Shown: one piece after another, positions 16,335-24,448 of the stretch
Layout of the letters: the number at the start of each line of letters is the position of its first letter
How positions within the stretch are numbered: the first letter of the stretch is position 1
DNA from: JBHELG01 sp046263195
GTDB lineage: Bacteria > Actinomycetota > Nitriliruptoria > Nitriliruptorales > JAHWKO01
Assembly (NCBI GenBank): GCA_046263195.1
Contig: JBHELG010000049.1
Span: 1 to 27,519, forward strand
Length of the DNA: 27,519 bases
Reading direction: 5' to 3'
Translations under genes and position numbers: made by a program
The notes under the pieces: generated by a model
Database searches by the model: none
Told to the model about the DNA's origin: nothing
Seen by the model: the letters and a program-made list of their open reading frames with translations, nothing else

Positions 16335-17248
16335 CAGCCCCGGCCGGCGAGGCGCTCCTCAGCGGGCATCGTCATGAGGTCGAGACCACTCATGGCCTCC
16401 CCGAGGCCTCTGGACACCTTTGCCACGACCTCGGGGTCGTCGAAGTGCGTCGTCGCCTCGACGATGGCCCGCGCGCGCCGCTCGGGATCGGCGGACTTGA
16501 AGATTCCGGAGCCGACGAAGACCCCGTCGGCACCGAGCTGCATGACGAGGGAGGCGTCGGTCGGAGTGGCGATACCGCCGGCGGTGAAGAGAACGACCGG
16601 GAGGCGACCGAGCTCGGCGACCTCTCTGACGAGGAGCTCGGGGGCCTGCAACTGCTTCGCCGCCGCATACAGTTCCTCGCCACGCAGCCCGGTGAGCCGG
16701 CGTACCTCGCTCGTGATGGCCCGGATGTGACGGACCGCCTCGACGATGTTGCCGGTACCGGCCTCTCCCTTCGAGCGGATCATGGCGGCGCCCTCCGCTG
16801 TGCGGCGCAGTGCTTCGCCGAGATTCGTGGCCCCGCACACGAAGGGAACGTCGAAGGCCCACTTGTCGATGTGGTGTTCCTCGTCGGCCGGTGTGAGCAC
16901 CTCCGACTCGTCGATGTAGTCGACGCCGAGGGCTTGGAGCACCTGAGCCTCGGCGAAGTGGCCGATCCGGACCTTCGCCATGACTGGGATGGAGACGGCC
17001 TCCTCGATGGCCGCGATGACTTCCGGCTCGGACATGCGAGCGACGCCGCCGTGAGCTCGTATGTCAGCGGGGACGCGCTCGAGCGCCATGACCGCGACCG
17101 CGCCTGCTTGCTCGGCGACCCGGGCCTGCTCGGGGGTGACGACATCCATGATGACGCCACCCTTGAGCATGTCAGCGAGGCCACGCTTCACACGGGCCGT
17201 ACCGGTAGTGGGGGTGACGGATGCGGGCGTCACAGGCGTTGAAGACAT
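16331..17248 (-). CDS. pdxS: Pyridoxal 5'-phosphate synthase lyase subunit PdxS
   Basis: Forms PLP directly from ribose 5-phosphate, glyceraldehyde 3-phosphate and PdxT-derived ammonia (DXP-independent route). It is 305 aa, the expected length for this very conserved (beta/alpha)8 barrel. Conserved segments are GVIMDVVTPEQARVAEQAGA, the Schiff-base lysine region IPVMAKVRIGHFAEAQ, and the second-lysine region IRSKGEAGTGNIVEA. The frame extends far upstream to 17728, overlapping the DUF3048 gene, so the ATG at 17248 (MSSTPVTPAS, weak GGA eight bases upstream) is taken as the start. Confidence 0.96.
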   Translation of the reverse strand: MSSTPVTPASVTPTTGTARVKRGLADMLKGGVIMDVVTPEQARVAEQAGAVAVMALERVPADIRAHGGVARMSEPEVIAAIEEAVSIPVMAKVRIGHFAEAQVLQALGVDYIDESEVLTPADEEHHIDKWAFDVPFVCGATNLGEALRRTAEGAAMIRSKGEAGTGNIVEAVRHIRAITSEVRRLTGLRGEELYAAAKQLQAPELLVREVAELGRLPVVLFTAGGIATPTDASLVMQLGADGVFVGSGIFKSADPERRARAIVEATTHFDDPEVVAKVSRGLGEAMSGLDLMTMPAEERLAGRGW

Positions 17249-17280
17249 TGGGCGTTCCAGTTCGAACCGCAGGTGGTGTA

Positions 17281-17286
17281 AGGGTA
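17281..17286 (-). promoter_or_regulatory. Candidate -10 element for pdxST
   Basis: TACCCT on the minus strand lies 32 bases before the pdxS ATG in the 71-base gap after the DUF3048 gene. TTAGCC 18 bases further upstream is a poor -35. The gap also holds a weak interrupted GGCC/AGCC hairpin (17293-17314). Neither is proven. Confidence 0.3.
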
Positions 17287-17319
17287 CCGGTGGGCCGAGC
17301 CTCCGGCTAAGGCCACAAG

Positions 17320-18336
17320 CTACGAAGGAGCCTTGGGCACCGCCGACTCCGGGGCGAGGAGCAACCACGTGGGCCCCGGCTTGAGAGGAAGTGGGGTGCC
17401 GTCCGGGCGGGTGATGGCAAAGTGGTGATCTGGCGCCGGCTTTGACCAGCTCGCTACGTAACGCTGCCCGTCGCGGAGTACGAGCGCGTGTCCCGAACCC
17501 ACGACCTCCGTAGAGATCAACTTGTTGCCCGCCGGGTCGCAGCACCCGGCTGGGCGCACCTGCATGGCGAGCACGACCACATTCGCGACACCTCCCGCCT
17601 CCCGGTCCGTCTCGGGGCCGTGGCCAGCGCGCAGACGCCGGTAGAGACCATCGGCCTCGTAGCGGAAGAACGCACGCGATGCGGGTGACATCTCCACGAC
17701 GAGTGCGTGCCCAGGTGGTTGCGCGCACGGGGGCGGACAGGCGACCGCGTTCGGAGGGGGTAGCGGGTCGAAGGTCCAGTCGATGGGCTTCGCAGCCGGA
17801 AGCGCTCCGGTAGCCGCGGCAAAGAGGTCCCTGCCGTCCGCGAAGACGTTGTGCGGGGGGCGCCGACCTGGATCCCGCCGCAGGATGCGACCGTCCTCCT
17901 CGCGCACCGCCATACCGGCATCCTGTAGCAGCCGGATGACGTCGGGACGGGCCCCGGAGATGAAGAAGATCGGCTCGAAGGCGGGGAGGATCGCGGCGTC
18001 CTCAGGGCGGGCTGAGCGGATTGGTCCCACCCGCACGGGGACGGTGCTATGGAAGAGTGCGAGAAAGCGTGTGATGCCACCCTCGACGACCTCCTCGAAC
18101 ACGAGGTCGGCTGCTTCGAGCCCCGCCTGCGGTCCCGCAGCCTCGAGGTTGTCGATCTTCGTGGCCACCACGGGTCGACCGGTCGCGGTGACATCCGCGA
18201 GGGGTACCCCGGTCAGGGGTGCAAGAGGTGGCTGCTCGACTTCTGGTTGGTCGGGTGGCGTCGAGCCGCGGCCGCACGCAGTCATGAGAAGGAGCAGGAT
18301 GATGGCGAGGTGAACGCGGGGGTTGCGCGCGACCAT
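17320..18336 (-). CDS. DUF3048 (YerB-like) lipoprotein
   Basis: A 338-aa exported lipoprotein. A basic start is followed by a hydrophobic core and the lipobox LMTAC with C21 as the lipidated cysteine. The mature part begins with a Pro-rich linker, then the DUF3048 core: PLTGVPLAD, VVATKIDNLEAAGPQAGLE, DLVFEEVVEGGITRFLALF and VGPIRSARPED. The C-terminal DUF3048 domain follows with VVLAMQVRPAG. YerB-like proteins have no settled function. The ATG has AGGAG five bases upstream. It lies 40 bases downstream of pimA and is probably cotranscribed with the PIM genes, although a role in envelope biology is only suggested by location and export. Confidence 0.88.
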   Translation of the reverse strand: MVARNPRVHLAIILLLLMTACGRGSTPPDQPEVEQPPLAPLTGVPLADVTATGRPVVATKIDNLEAAGPQAGLEAADLVFEEVVEGGITRFLALFHSTVPVRVGPIRSARPEDAAILPAFEPIFFISGARPDVIRLLQDAGMAVREEDGRILRRDPGRRPPHNVFADGRDLFAAATGALPAAKPIDWTFDPLPPPNAVACPPPCAQPPGHALVVEMSPASRAFFRYEADGLYRRLRAGHGPETDREAGGVANVVVLAMQVRPAGCCDPAGNKLISTEVVGSGHALVLRDGQRYVASWSKPAPDHHFAITRPDGTPLPLKPGPTWLLLAPESAVPKAPS

Positions 18337-18376
18337 TGGCTCTCCTGGCTGCCTGCGGATGATCCGTCCCGCCTCG

Positions 18377-19567
18377 TCACGGTCTCGGCGCGGTCTCCCG
18401 CGTCGACGCGACCACGTCCGCGTAGACGCGGCGGATGAGTCCAGCGATCACGTTCCAGTCGTACTGGCTGGCCGACTCCCGGCCCTGCCCGCCCATGGCC
18501 CGCCTGAGCTCGGGGTTGGCGAGGAGGGTGTCGAGAGCGTCCGCGAGGGCCCGAGTGTCCTTCGCTGGAACGAGTCGGCCGTGGACGCCATCGCGCACGA
18601 GGGAGCCGTAGCCGGGCAGGGCGGTAGCGACCACGGGGAGGCCCGCCGCCATCGCTTCGAGGAGCACGATTCCGAACGACTCCCCGCCACGTGAGGGTGC
18701 CACGAATACGTCCGCGGAGGCGAGGATCCGCGGTAGGTCCTCGTCAGGGACCCGACCGAGGAACTTCACCGCTGGCTGCAGGCGCGATGGTAGGAGCGCC
18801 TGGCAGCGGTCGCGCTCGGGACCGTCTCCGACGACGAGCAGACGCACATCAGGTCTGCGGCTCTTGAGCTGAACGAAGGCGTGGAGGAGTTCTTCCACGC
18901 CCTTGCGCCGCTCGAGCCTGCCGACGAACAGCAGCGTCGGTCGCTCGTCGGGGGTGAGATCGCCCAGAGACGAGGCTGACGAGAAGCGTGCTACATCGAC
19001 CCCGTTGGGTACCTCTCGGAACGAGCCGGCTGGCAGGCCGAGGACCCGAGCGTGATAGGAGACCGCCGCCCGGCTGACGGCCAGGCGAGCCGCGAGGCGA
19101 CCGGCAGCCCTGCGGACGAGTGGGCTCACCGTCCGGTAAGCGAGCTCGCGCTCGGAGGAGGAGTGGAACGTGCCGACCATCGGGGTTGGCCCCCATAACG
19201 CCACTCCGAGCGACAGCACCGGTACTCCCGGCTCGTGGACATGGACGACTTCGGGCTGGAAGCTTTCCAGCTGCGTGAGCGCCCGACGGACTGCAAGGGG
19301 TGAGAGCACGACGGGGGCCAAGGAGCCGTTGAAGGGCACCTCGACTGAGGCTCCCACGATCGCGAGTCCATCCCGTCCCCCCTCGCGGGGGGCGGGGGGG
19401 TGGGATGCACGACGTCGACGGAAAGAAGGAGATGACGGGCGAGTCCCGGGAGCCACCACGAGAACTTCGTCTCCCAGAGCGCGCAGCCGCTCGGAGAGGT
19501 TGTGAACGTGCGACTGTACGCCTCCCGGGATGCTGAGGTCGTAAGGGCAGATCTGCGCGATCCTCAT
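18377..19567 (-). CDS. pimA: GT4 glycosyltransferase, PimA-like phosphatidylinositol mannosyltransferase
   Basis: GT-B fold, GT4-family enzyme of 396 aa, most likely transferring mannose from GDP-mannose to phosphatidylinositol, the first step of PIM synthesis. The N terminus MRIAQICPYDLSIPGGVQSH carries the family glycine loop. VVHVHEPGVPVLSL, GTFHSSSERE, LLFVGRLERRKGVEELL and PSRGGESFGIVLLEAMAAGLP (EX7E) follow. Residues about 45-70 form an Arg/Pro-rich stretch, longer than in mycobacterial PimA and encoded by a very G-rich segment. The ATG overlaps the acyltransferase stop (ATGA). The call rests on the motifs plus the pgsA-acyltransferase-pimA order; another GT4 specificity is possible. 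Confidence 0.88.
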   Translation of the reverse strand: MRIAQICPYDLSIPGGVQSHVHNLSERLRALGDEVLVVAPGTRPSSPSFRRRRASHPPAPREGGRDGLAIVGASVEVPFNGSLAPVVLSPLAVRRALTQLESFQPEVVHVHEPGVPVLSLGVALWGPTPMVGTFHSSSERELAYRTVSPLVRRAAGRLAARLAVSRAAVSYHARVLGLPAGSFREVPNGVDVARFSSASSLGDLTPDERPTLLFVGRLERRKGVEELLHAFVQLKSRRPDVRLLVVGDGPERDRCQALLPSRLQPAVKFLGRVPDEDLPRILASADVFVAPSRGGESFGIVLLEAMAAGLPVVATALPGYGSLVRDGVHGRLVPAKDTRALADALDTLLANPELRRAMGGQGRESASQYDWNVIAGLIRRVYADVVASTRETAPRP

Positions 19568-20562
19568 GGCGAGGACGGGGGCTGCGATGACTTCGCCTGT
19601 TCGTCGCCCGGGGGCGCGGGGGTGTCCCCCGCCCTGTCCGGGGGCGCGGGGGTGTCCTCCGCCCTGTCCTGCAGTGCCGGATGATCCGGCTCACGATCGG
19701 CCAGCCAGTGCGGGACGATCACGTGCCACTGGTGAGGGGCTTCGCCGATCAGCCGCTCGAGCGCCAGGGCGACCTGCTGCGTGCCAGCTTCGACGTCGAG
19801 CCCAGAGATGTCGAGGGGTTCGTGGACCACTGCTCGCCAACCGTGTGGCGTGGTGAAGAAGGCGCCAGGGACAATCGGACGGCCAGTGCGACGGGCGAGG
19901 GCGGCCGGCCCGGGGGGTAGCCGACATGGCTCGCCGAAGAAGTCGACCACGGGCCCGTTTCCCGTGAGGTCGCGGTCGGCAAGGAGCGTGGCGATGCCCC
20001 CTGAGTGCACCACCTGCTCGAGCCTGTCCACGCTGCTGCCGCCCTCCTCGAGGGGGATGACGTCCATCCCAAGCTCGCGGCGTAGGCGCACGAAGCGCTC
20101 GAACAACGCCCGGGGCTCGACGACCTCGGCGACGACACTGAGGTGCCAGTCACGAGACTCGGCGAAGAAGCCCCCCATGTCCCACGAGCCAAGGTGTCCT
20201 GTGGCGAGCACGATCCCTTCCCCGTCTGCAAGCAGGTCCTCGATGATCTCGAGGCCGACCTGTTCGGTACGGGCCATGACGTCTTCGACGGAGAAGGTGT
20301 GGGCTCGGAAGGCGTCGAGCCAGTAGCGGGAGTACGAGGCGAAGACGGCTTGCACAAGCCTCTCGAGCTCTTCCGGGGGCGGGTCGCCGGCCACGCGGCG
20401 GAAGTTGGCGCGGACCTGATCGCGACGACGATCGGAAACCAGGTGATAGGACAGGTAGCCCAGCGGCCCGGGCAGGCGCCAGGCCACGGCGTCCGGTAGG
20501 GCGGCAGCAAGCCCCCAGGCGGCCCGGTACGACAGGTAGGTGGCCCGCTGCCGCAAGCTCAA
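19564..20562 (-). CDS. patA: LpxL/HtrB-family acyltransferase, PatA-like PIM acyltransferase
   Basis: Membrane-associated acyltransferase of 332 aa. The catalytic HX4D motif is H123-D128 in TGHLGSWD, followed by the family's DRDLTGNGPVVDFFG and PPGPAALARRTG. By position between pgsA and pimA it should acylate a mannose of PIM1/PIM2, as PatA does in mycobacteria. The start is a TTG at 20562 with AGGAG six bases upstream; no ATG is better placed. The C-terminal tail holds two near-identical ten-residue units (DRAEDTPAPP, DRAGDTPAPP, residues 299-318) from a 30-bp DNA tandem repeat. The gene overlaps pimA by four bases and follows pgsA by 28. Confidence 0.9.
   Translation of the reverse strand: MSLRQRATYLSYRAAWGLAAALPDAVAWRLPGPLGYLSYHLVSDRRRDQVRANFRRVAGDPPPEELERLVQAVFASYSRYWLDAFRAHTFSVEDVMARTEQVGLEIIEDLLADGEGIVLATGHLGSWDMGGFFAESRDWHLSVVAEVVEPRALFERFVRLRRELGMDVIPLEEGGSSVDRLEQVVHSGGIATLLADRDLTGNGPVVDFFGEPCRLPPGPAALARRTGRPIVPGAFFTTPHGWRAVVHEPLDISGLDVEAGTQQVALALERLIGEAPHQWHVIVPHWLADREPDHPALQDRAEDTPAPPDRAGDTPAPPGDEQAKSSQPPSSP
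19611..19670 (-). repeat. Two-copy 30-bp tandem repeat in the acyltransferase tail
   Basis: Copies at 19611-19640 and 19641-19670 differ at two positions. The unit is a multiple of three, so the frame is kept and the protein gains a repeated ten-residue Pro/Asp segment. The repeat lies outside the catalytic domain and probably arose by slippage. Confidence 0.9.
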
Positions 20563-20590
20563 CGACCGCTCCTGGCCCTCGCCATGCGGC

Positions 20591-21196
20591 TCATGCGCCC
20601 TCGCCCCCGAGGGGAAGCCGGTGAAATTTTCGCACGACGTGAACGATTCGCTGCACGACCGTGACCGACCCGCCTATGGCAAGCAGCCAGAGAACGGGGG
20701 CCAGCAGCCAGCGGTGGAAGAGGAGTCCGATGATGAGGGCGATCGCTCGTTCGGCCCGCTCGAGCAGGCCGATGGCGCACATGACGCCGAGAGACTCCGC
20801 CTTTGCGCGCACGTAACTCGTGACTTGAGCCGCAACGAGGGCGATCGCACCGGCAGCGAACAGTACGGGGTCGTCGCGCACGGCCCACGCGACCGCCGAC
20901 AGGATGAGGCCATCAGCGACGCGGTCGGCGACCGAGTCGTAGAAGCTGCCAGCCAAGCTGGTGATGCCCCGGGCCCGCGCCACCGGCCCATCGAGTGCAT
21001 CGGCCAAGGACCCGGCAATGAGCACGAGGCCGGCGGCGGTGAAGTGTTCCCTCGCCAGGAGCGCCGCGGCGACCCCCGTCAGGAAGATGCCGGCGGCCGT
21101 CATCCAATTGGCAGTTACGCCCGACCGCGCGAGCACCGCGCCGACCGGGTCCAAAAGGCGACGGACGAGATTGCGCGCCCGCGAGTCGATCGCCAT
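20591..21196 (-). CDS. pgsA: CDP-alcohol phosphatidyltransferase, phosphatidylinositol phosphate synthase PgsA
   Basis: Integral membrane enzyme of 201 aa joining CDP-diacylglycerol to an alcohol. The full CDP-alcohol phosphatidyltransferase signature D(x2)DG(x2)AR(x8)G(x3)D(x3)D is visible, with D66, D69, D87 and D91 as metal ligands and base. About six membrane spans are predicted from the hydrophobicity pattern. The linked acyltransferase and pimA make inositol phosphate the likely acceptor, giving PI phosphate. The ATG at 21196 has only a close GAGG two bases away, so the start is less certain. The product feeds the two genes downstream. Confidence 0.92.
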   Translation of the reverse strand: MAIDSRARNLVRRLLDPVGAVLARSGVTANWMTAAGIFLTGVAAALLAREHFTAAGLVLIAGSLADALDGPVARARGITSLAGSFYDSVADRVADGLILSAVAWAVRDDPVLFAAGAIALVAAQVTSYVRAKAESLGVMCAIGLLERAERAIALIIGLLFHRWLLAPVLWLLAIGGSVTVVQRIVHVVRKFHRLPLGGEGA

Positions 21197-21342
21197 GGCC
21201 TCTGCCAGACTTCGTCACGGCGTGCCTGCCGCGATTCGGAAGTGACCGCCCCGACGGTAGCGGAAGGAAGCAGCAGATGCGGCGGGAGCCGAGCCGGCTC
21301 ACCCGGCCCGCCATCCACCCCCAACCTTCCCGGGAACGGCAC

Positions 21343-21348
21343 TAGCAT
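21343..21348 (+). promoter_or_regulatory. Candidate -10 element for the fusA2-like gene
   Basis: TAGCAT on the plus strand lies 84 bases before the EF-G-like start, in the 236-base divergent gap with pgsA. A TACCGT on the minus strand about 50 bases before pgsA could serve the other direction. No -35 is clear for either. Nothing else was seen in this gap. Confidence 0.3.
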
Positions 21349-21432
21349 GCGCCACCAGTCGTATGAAGCTACCCGGTGGCCCGGTCGAGAAGGGGTTGGC
21401 AGCCATCGGGGCACCGTGACGGAGGTGGTTGC

Positions 21433-23481
21433 GTGTCGAAGGACCTCAGCGTCCCCGCTGGCAAGCTGCGGAACGTGCTCCTGCTCGGCCATACGGCGAC
21501 GGGCAAGACAACGCTCGCCGAGGCCATGTTGGTCGCCGCCGGTGTGATCAGCCGCCGAGGCGGCACGGCTCAGGGGACCGCGACGCTCGATTTCGAACCC
21601 GAAGAGCAGGAGCGTCACCACTCGCTCAGCCTCGCTGTTGCGGCAATCCCCTGGAAAGGCCACAAGGTCAATCTGCTCGACGCTCCTGGGGGCGCGGAGG
21701 CCATCGCCGATGCTTACCCTGCGCTGCGGGCGGCCGATGTCGCGGTGTTCGTCGTCGATGCCACTACCGGGGTGCAGCCGCAACACGAGGAGCTGTGGGC
21801 GGCCTGCGAACGGGTCGGGCTACCTCGGGTCCTGTTCCTGAACAAGCTCGACAAGGAGAACGCCGCCTTCCAGCGCAACATCGACGAGCTGCGCGAGCTC
21901 TACGGCAAGCAACTCGCTCCCGTACAAATGCCCATTGGCGTCGAGCAGGAGTTCACCGGTGTCATCGACCTTCTGAACTTCACGGCGGTCAAGGTCTCCG
22001 ACTCCATGCGCGTCGAGGAGCCCGTACCCGAAGAGCGTCGGGAGCAGGCGGAGCGCAACCGTGAGGTCCTCGTCGAGGCCATCGTCGAGAACGATGACGA
22101 GCTGCTCGAGCGGTACCTCGAAGGCGAAGTACCCGACGCCAAGGAACTGGCAAGTGTCTTCGCCAGGGGGATCGCGAACGCGAGCTTCTTTCCCGTCCTC
22201 TGCGGCTCGTCGGACAAGGGTGTGGGCGTGCAGCTGTTGCTCGACTTCATCGTCGAGGAATGCCCGTCGCCCCTCGACCTGGCCGCGGCACGGGGCGCGA
22301 GTCTCGACGGCCCCACGACCCTGACCGTGACGAAGACGTTCTCGGATCCCTACGTCGGACGAATCAGCGTGCTCCGCGTCCTGTCGGGCAGCCTCTCCGC
22401 GGACGACGTGCTGACCGACGCCCGTACCGGCAAGGATCAGCGCCTCCATCAGCTTTTCTCGTTGCAAGGCAAGGAGCAGCTTGCGGTCAACTCGGCACCA
22501 GCCGGAGACATCGTCGCGGTCAGCAAGCTCGACGTGCTGACGGGAGACCTGCTCCACCCGAAAGGGGCGATCGTTCCCGAGCTCGAGCCCATCGAACCTC
22601 CCGAGCCCTTCTACCGTGTCGCACTCGAGCCGGCCACGGCAGGTGACGAGGACAAGCTCTCGACCGGACTCGCACGCGTGGCGGAAGAGGACCCGAGCGT
22701 GCGCATCGAACGTGATCCGGTCAGCGGGCAGATCGTCCTGCGCGCGTACGGGCCCACCCACGTCGATGTGACCCTGCGTCGGTTGCAGCGCAAGTTCGGT
22801 GTGGCGGTCAACCATTCCCCGCCGCGCATCGCCTACCGCGAGACGCTCAAAGGCAAGGCCCAGGGCCTTGGCCGTCACGTGAAGCAGAGTGGCGGCCACG
22901 GGCAGTACGGCATCGCGCACATCGAGGCCGAGCCGCTGCCACGCGGCGAGGGTTTCGTGTTCGAGAATGCGATCACCGGGGGGGTCATCCCGAGTCAGTA
23001 CATTCCGTCCGTGGAGAAAGGGGTGCTCGACGCGATGACGAAGGGGGTGCTCGCCGGGTACCCCGTCGTGGACGTCAAGGTGCGCCTCTTCGACGGCAAG
23101 TACCACTCGGTGGACTCGAGCGACATGGCCTTCCAGATGGCGGGGATCCTCGGCTTCAAGGACGCGGCCAACAAGGCCGGCCTGAAGCTGCTCGAGCCGA
23201 TCCTCGAGGTCGACGTCTCCGTCCCCGAAGAGCTCACCGGCGACGTCATGGGCGACCTTTCGTCGCGCCGCGGCCGTATCCAGGGCACGGACCCGGCCGG
23301 ATCGGGGCGGACCATGATCCACGCCCTCGCCCCCGAAGCGGAAATGCTCACCTACCCGGCGGAGCTTCGCGCCCTCACGAGCGGGCGCGGAAGCGTCGCA
23401 ATGCGCTATCACCATCACGAGGAGGTTCCCGACCACGTCACCCAGAAGGTGGTCACGCAGGCCCGGGAAAGCGCCTCATGA
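21433..23481 (+). CDS. fusA2: Elongation factor G-like GTPase (EF-G2 type)
   Basis: Translational GTPase with the full five-domain EF-G layout, 682 aa. G1 is GHTATGKTT (19-27) and G4 is NKLD (137-140). G3 reads DAPGG (83-87), where EF-G has DTPGH, so the histidine that triggers GTP hydrolysis on the ribosome is absent. Switch I is also altered: EQERHHSLSL replaces the usual ERGITI. Domain II (about 295-375), domain IV with SGGHGQYGIAHIEAEPL, and domain V are present. The frame is open from 21376, but the GTG at 21433 has GGAGG seven bases upstream. EF-G2 paralogues of this kind occur in mycobacteria, and their role is unsettled. It is unlikely to be the main EF-G, and no rpsL/rpsG/tuf neighbours are present. 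Confidence 0.9.
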   Translation: MSKDLSVPAGKLRNVLLLGHTATGKTTLAEAMLVAAGVISRRGGTAQGTATLDFEPEEQERHHSLSLAVAAIPWKGHKVNLLDAPGGAEAIADAYPALRAADVAVFVVDATTGVQPQHEELWAACERVGLPRVLFLNKLDKENAAFQRNIDELRELYGKQLAPVQMPIGVEQEFTGVIDLLNFTAVKVSDSMRVEEPVPEERREQAERNREVLVEAIVENDDELLERYLEGEVPDAKELASVFARGIANASFFPVLCGSSDKGVGVQLLLDFIVEECPSPLDLAAARGASLDGPTTLTVTKTFSDPYVGRISVLRVLSGSLSADDVLTDARTGKDQRLHQLFSLQGKEQLAVNSAPAGDIVAVSKLDVLTGDLLHPKGAIVPELEPIEPPEPFYRVALEPATAGDEDKLSTGLARVAEEDPSVRIERDPVSGQIVLRAYGPTHVDVTLRRLQRKFGVAVNHSPPRIAYRETLKGKAQGLGRHVKQSGGHGQYGIAHIEAEPLPRGEGFVFENAITGGVIPSQYIPSVEKGVLDAMTKGVLAGYPVVDVKVRLFDGKYHSVDSSDMAFQMAGILGFKDAANKAGLKLLEPILEVDVSVPEELTGDVMGDLSSRRGRIQGTDPAGSGRTMIHALAPEAEMLTYPAELRALTSGRGSVAMRYHHHEEVPDHVTQKVVTQARESAS

Positions 23482-23506
23482 CGGACAGATGACAAGGGGG
23501 CACTGA

Positions 23507-23803
23507 ATGCACGCAAGAGTCGGCATGTACGCCGGCGCCGCCGACGACCTCGACGTCGCCGCTCAGAACTTCGAGCGGGACTCGGATGCGGTCGCGGCAC
23601 TCGATGGCTTCGAGGGGGCGTTCCTGCTGATCGATCACGCCAACGGGCGAGCGATGACGATCACCTTGTGGTCGAACGAGGACGCCGTCGCAGCCAGCGC
23701 TGAGCGGGCCGACCAGATACGAGCCCAGGCAACGGGTCCCGCAGGCGTTGCGATCGAGAGCGTCGAGGTCTACGAGGTCGCCGTACAACTCGGCCCGCGC
23801 TGA
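23507..23803 (+). CDS. Small alpha/beta-barrel (ABM-like) protein of unknown function
   Basis: A 98-aa soluble protein. Its alternating hydrophobic pattern (FLLIDHANGRAMTITLWSN, then VEVYEVAVQL) resembles the ferredoxin-like, dimeric alpha/beta-barrel fold of antibiotic-biosynthesis-monooxygenase-like stress proteins, with the typical segment LWSNEDAVAAS. No catalytic residues can be pointed to and the family assignment is by resemblance only. The ATG at 23507 has AAGGGGG about six bases upstream. It starts 25 bases after the EF-G-like stop, so the two are probably cotranscribed. It is convergent with the HIT gene, 12 bases apart. Confidence 0.7.
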   Translation: MHARVGMYAGAADDLDVAAQNFERDSDAVAALDGFEGAFLLIDHANGRAMTITLWSNEDAVAASAERADQIRAQATGPAGVAIESVEVYEVAVQLGPR

Positions 23804-23815
23804 AACCGCGCGCCG

Positions 23816-24448
23816 TCATCCTCGAGGACGATCCTCATCCAGCTCGGCGAAGCCCGGCGCAAGCTCGTCGTACATCTCGTCGAGCGCACGCGGCAGGATT
23901 CGGGTGGCGCCGACCACGGACACGAAATTCGTGTCGCCGACCCACCTCGGCACCGCATGGAGATGAAGATGGTCGCTGATCCCCGCGCCCGCGGCCCCGC
24001 CGAGGTTCATGCCGAGGTTGATGCCGTCCGCGCCGAGCCGTTCAGTCAGCACGACGGCCGCTCGCCGGCCGAGCCGCCACAATTCGCCGGCGGTGGCCTC
24101 GTCGAGCTCGCCGAGCCGTGGGAGGTGCGCGAACGGCACGACCATGACGTGCCCGGGGTTGTAGGGGTACGCGTTGAAGATGACAAAGCAGTGCTCGCCC
24201 CGGAACAGGATGAGGTTCTCACGGTCGTACTCTCGACCTCGAGCCGGCAGGACGCAGAACGGGCAGCCTTCGATCCGACCGCCCCCGGCGATGTAACCCG
24301 AGCGCCACGGCGCCCACAGACGTTGCAGGCCGTCCAGCGGCGGGGGTTGGTCAGCGCTCGCGGTACGCATGTTCTGGGTCCGGACGGGCTCTGCCCCCGG
24401 GTCCCCCTCCGGCGGGCCCGGAGGGTCGTCGCTGGGACCTGCCGTCAC
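23816..24448 (-). CDS. HIT-family nucleotide phosphorylase/hydrolase (AP4A phosphorylase-like)
   Basis: A 210-aa histidine-triad protein. The catalytic motif HLHLH is at residues 160-164, a zinc-type CPFC pair at 62-65, and YNPGH at 96-100. The opening LQRLWAPWRSGYI and the C-x2-C pair fit the actinobacterial HIT group whose M. tuberculosis member (Rv2613c) is reported as an AP4A phosphorylase; the exact activity here is inferred. The GTG at 24448 overlaps the thrS stop (GTGA) and adds a Pro/Asp-rich 26-residue lead before an alternative ATG at 24370; that ATG has no Shine-Dalgarno. A dinucleotide-polyphosphate enzyme beside thrS is sensible, since synthetases make AP4A. Confidence 0.88.
   Translation of the reverse strand: MTAGPSDDPPGPPEGDPGAEPVRTQNMRTASADQPPPLDGLQRLWAPWRSGYIAGGGRIEGCPFCVLPARGREYDRENLILFRGEHCFVIFNAYPYNPGHVMVVPFAHLPRLGELDEATAGELWRLGRRAAVVLTERLGADGINLGMNLGGAAGAGISDHLHLHAVPRWVGDTNFVSVVGATRILPRALDEMYDELAPGFAELDEDRPRG

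Noticed and set aside
17249..17728. 160-codon upstream extension of pdxS
   Set aside because: It overlaps the DUF3048 lipoprotein gene and has no similarity to PdxS, which begins at the ATG at 17248.
21820..23436. 538-codon frame on the minus strand opposite the EF-G-like gene
   Set aside because: Antisense shadow of a strongly conserved coding sequence, with no start signal or domain of its own.
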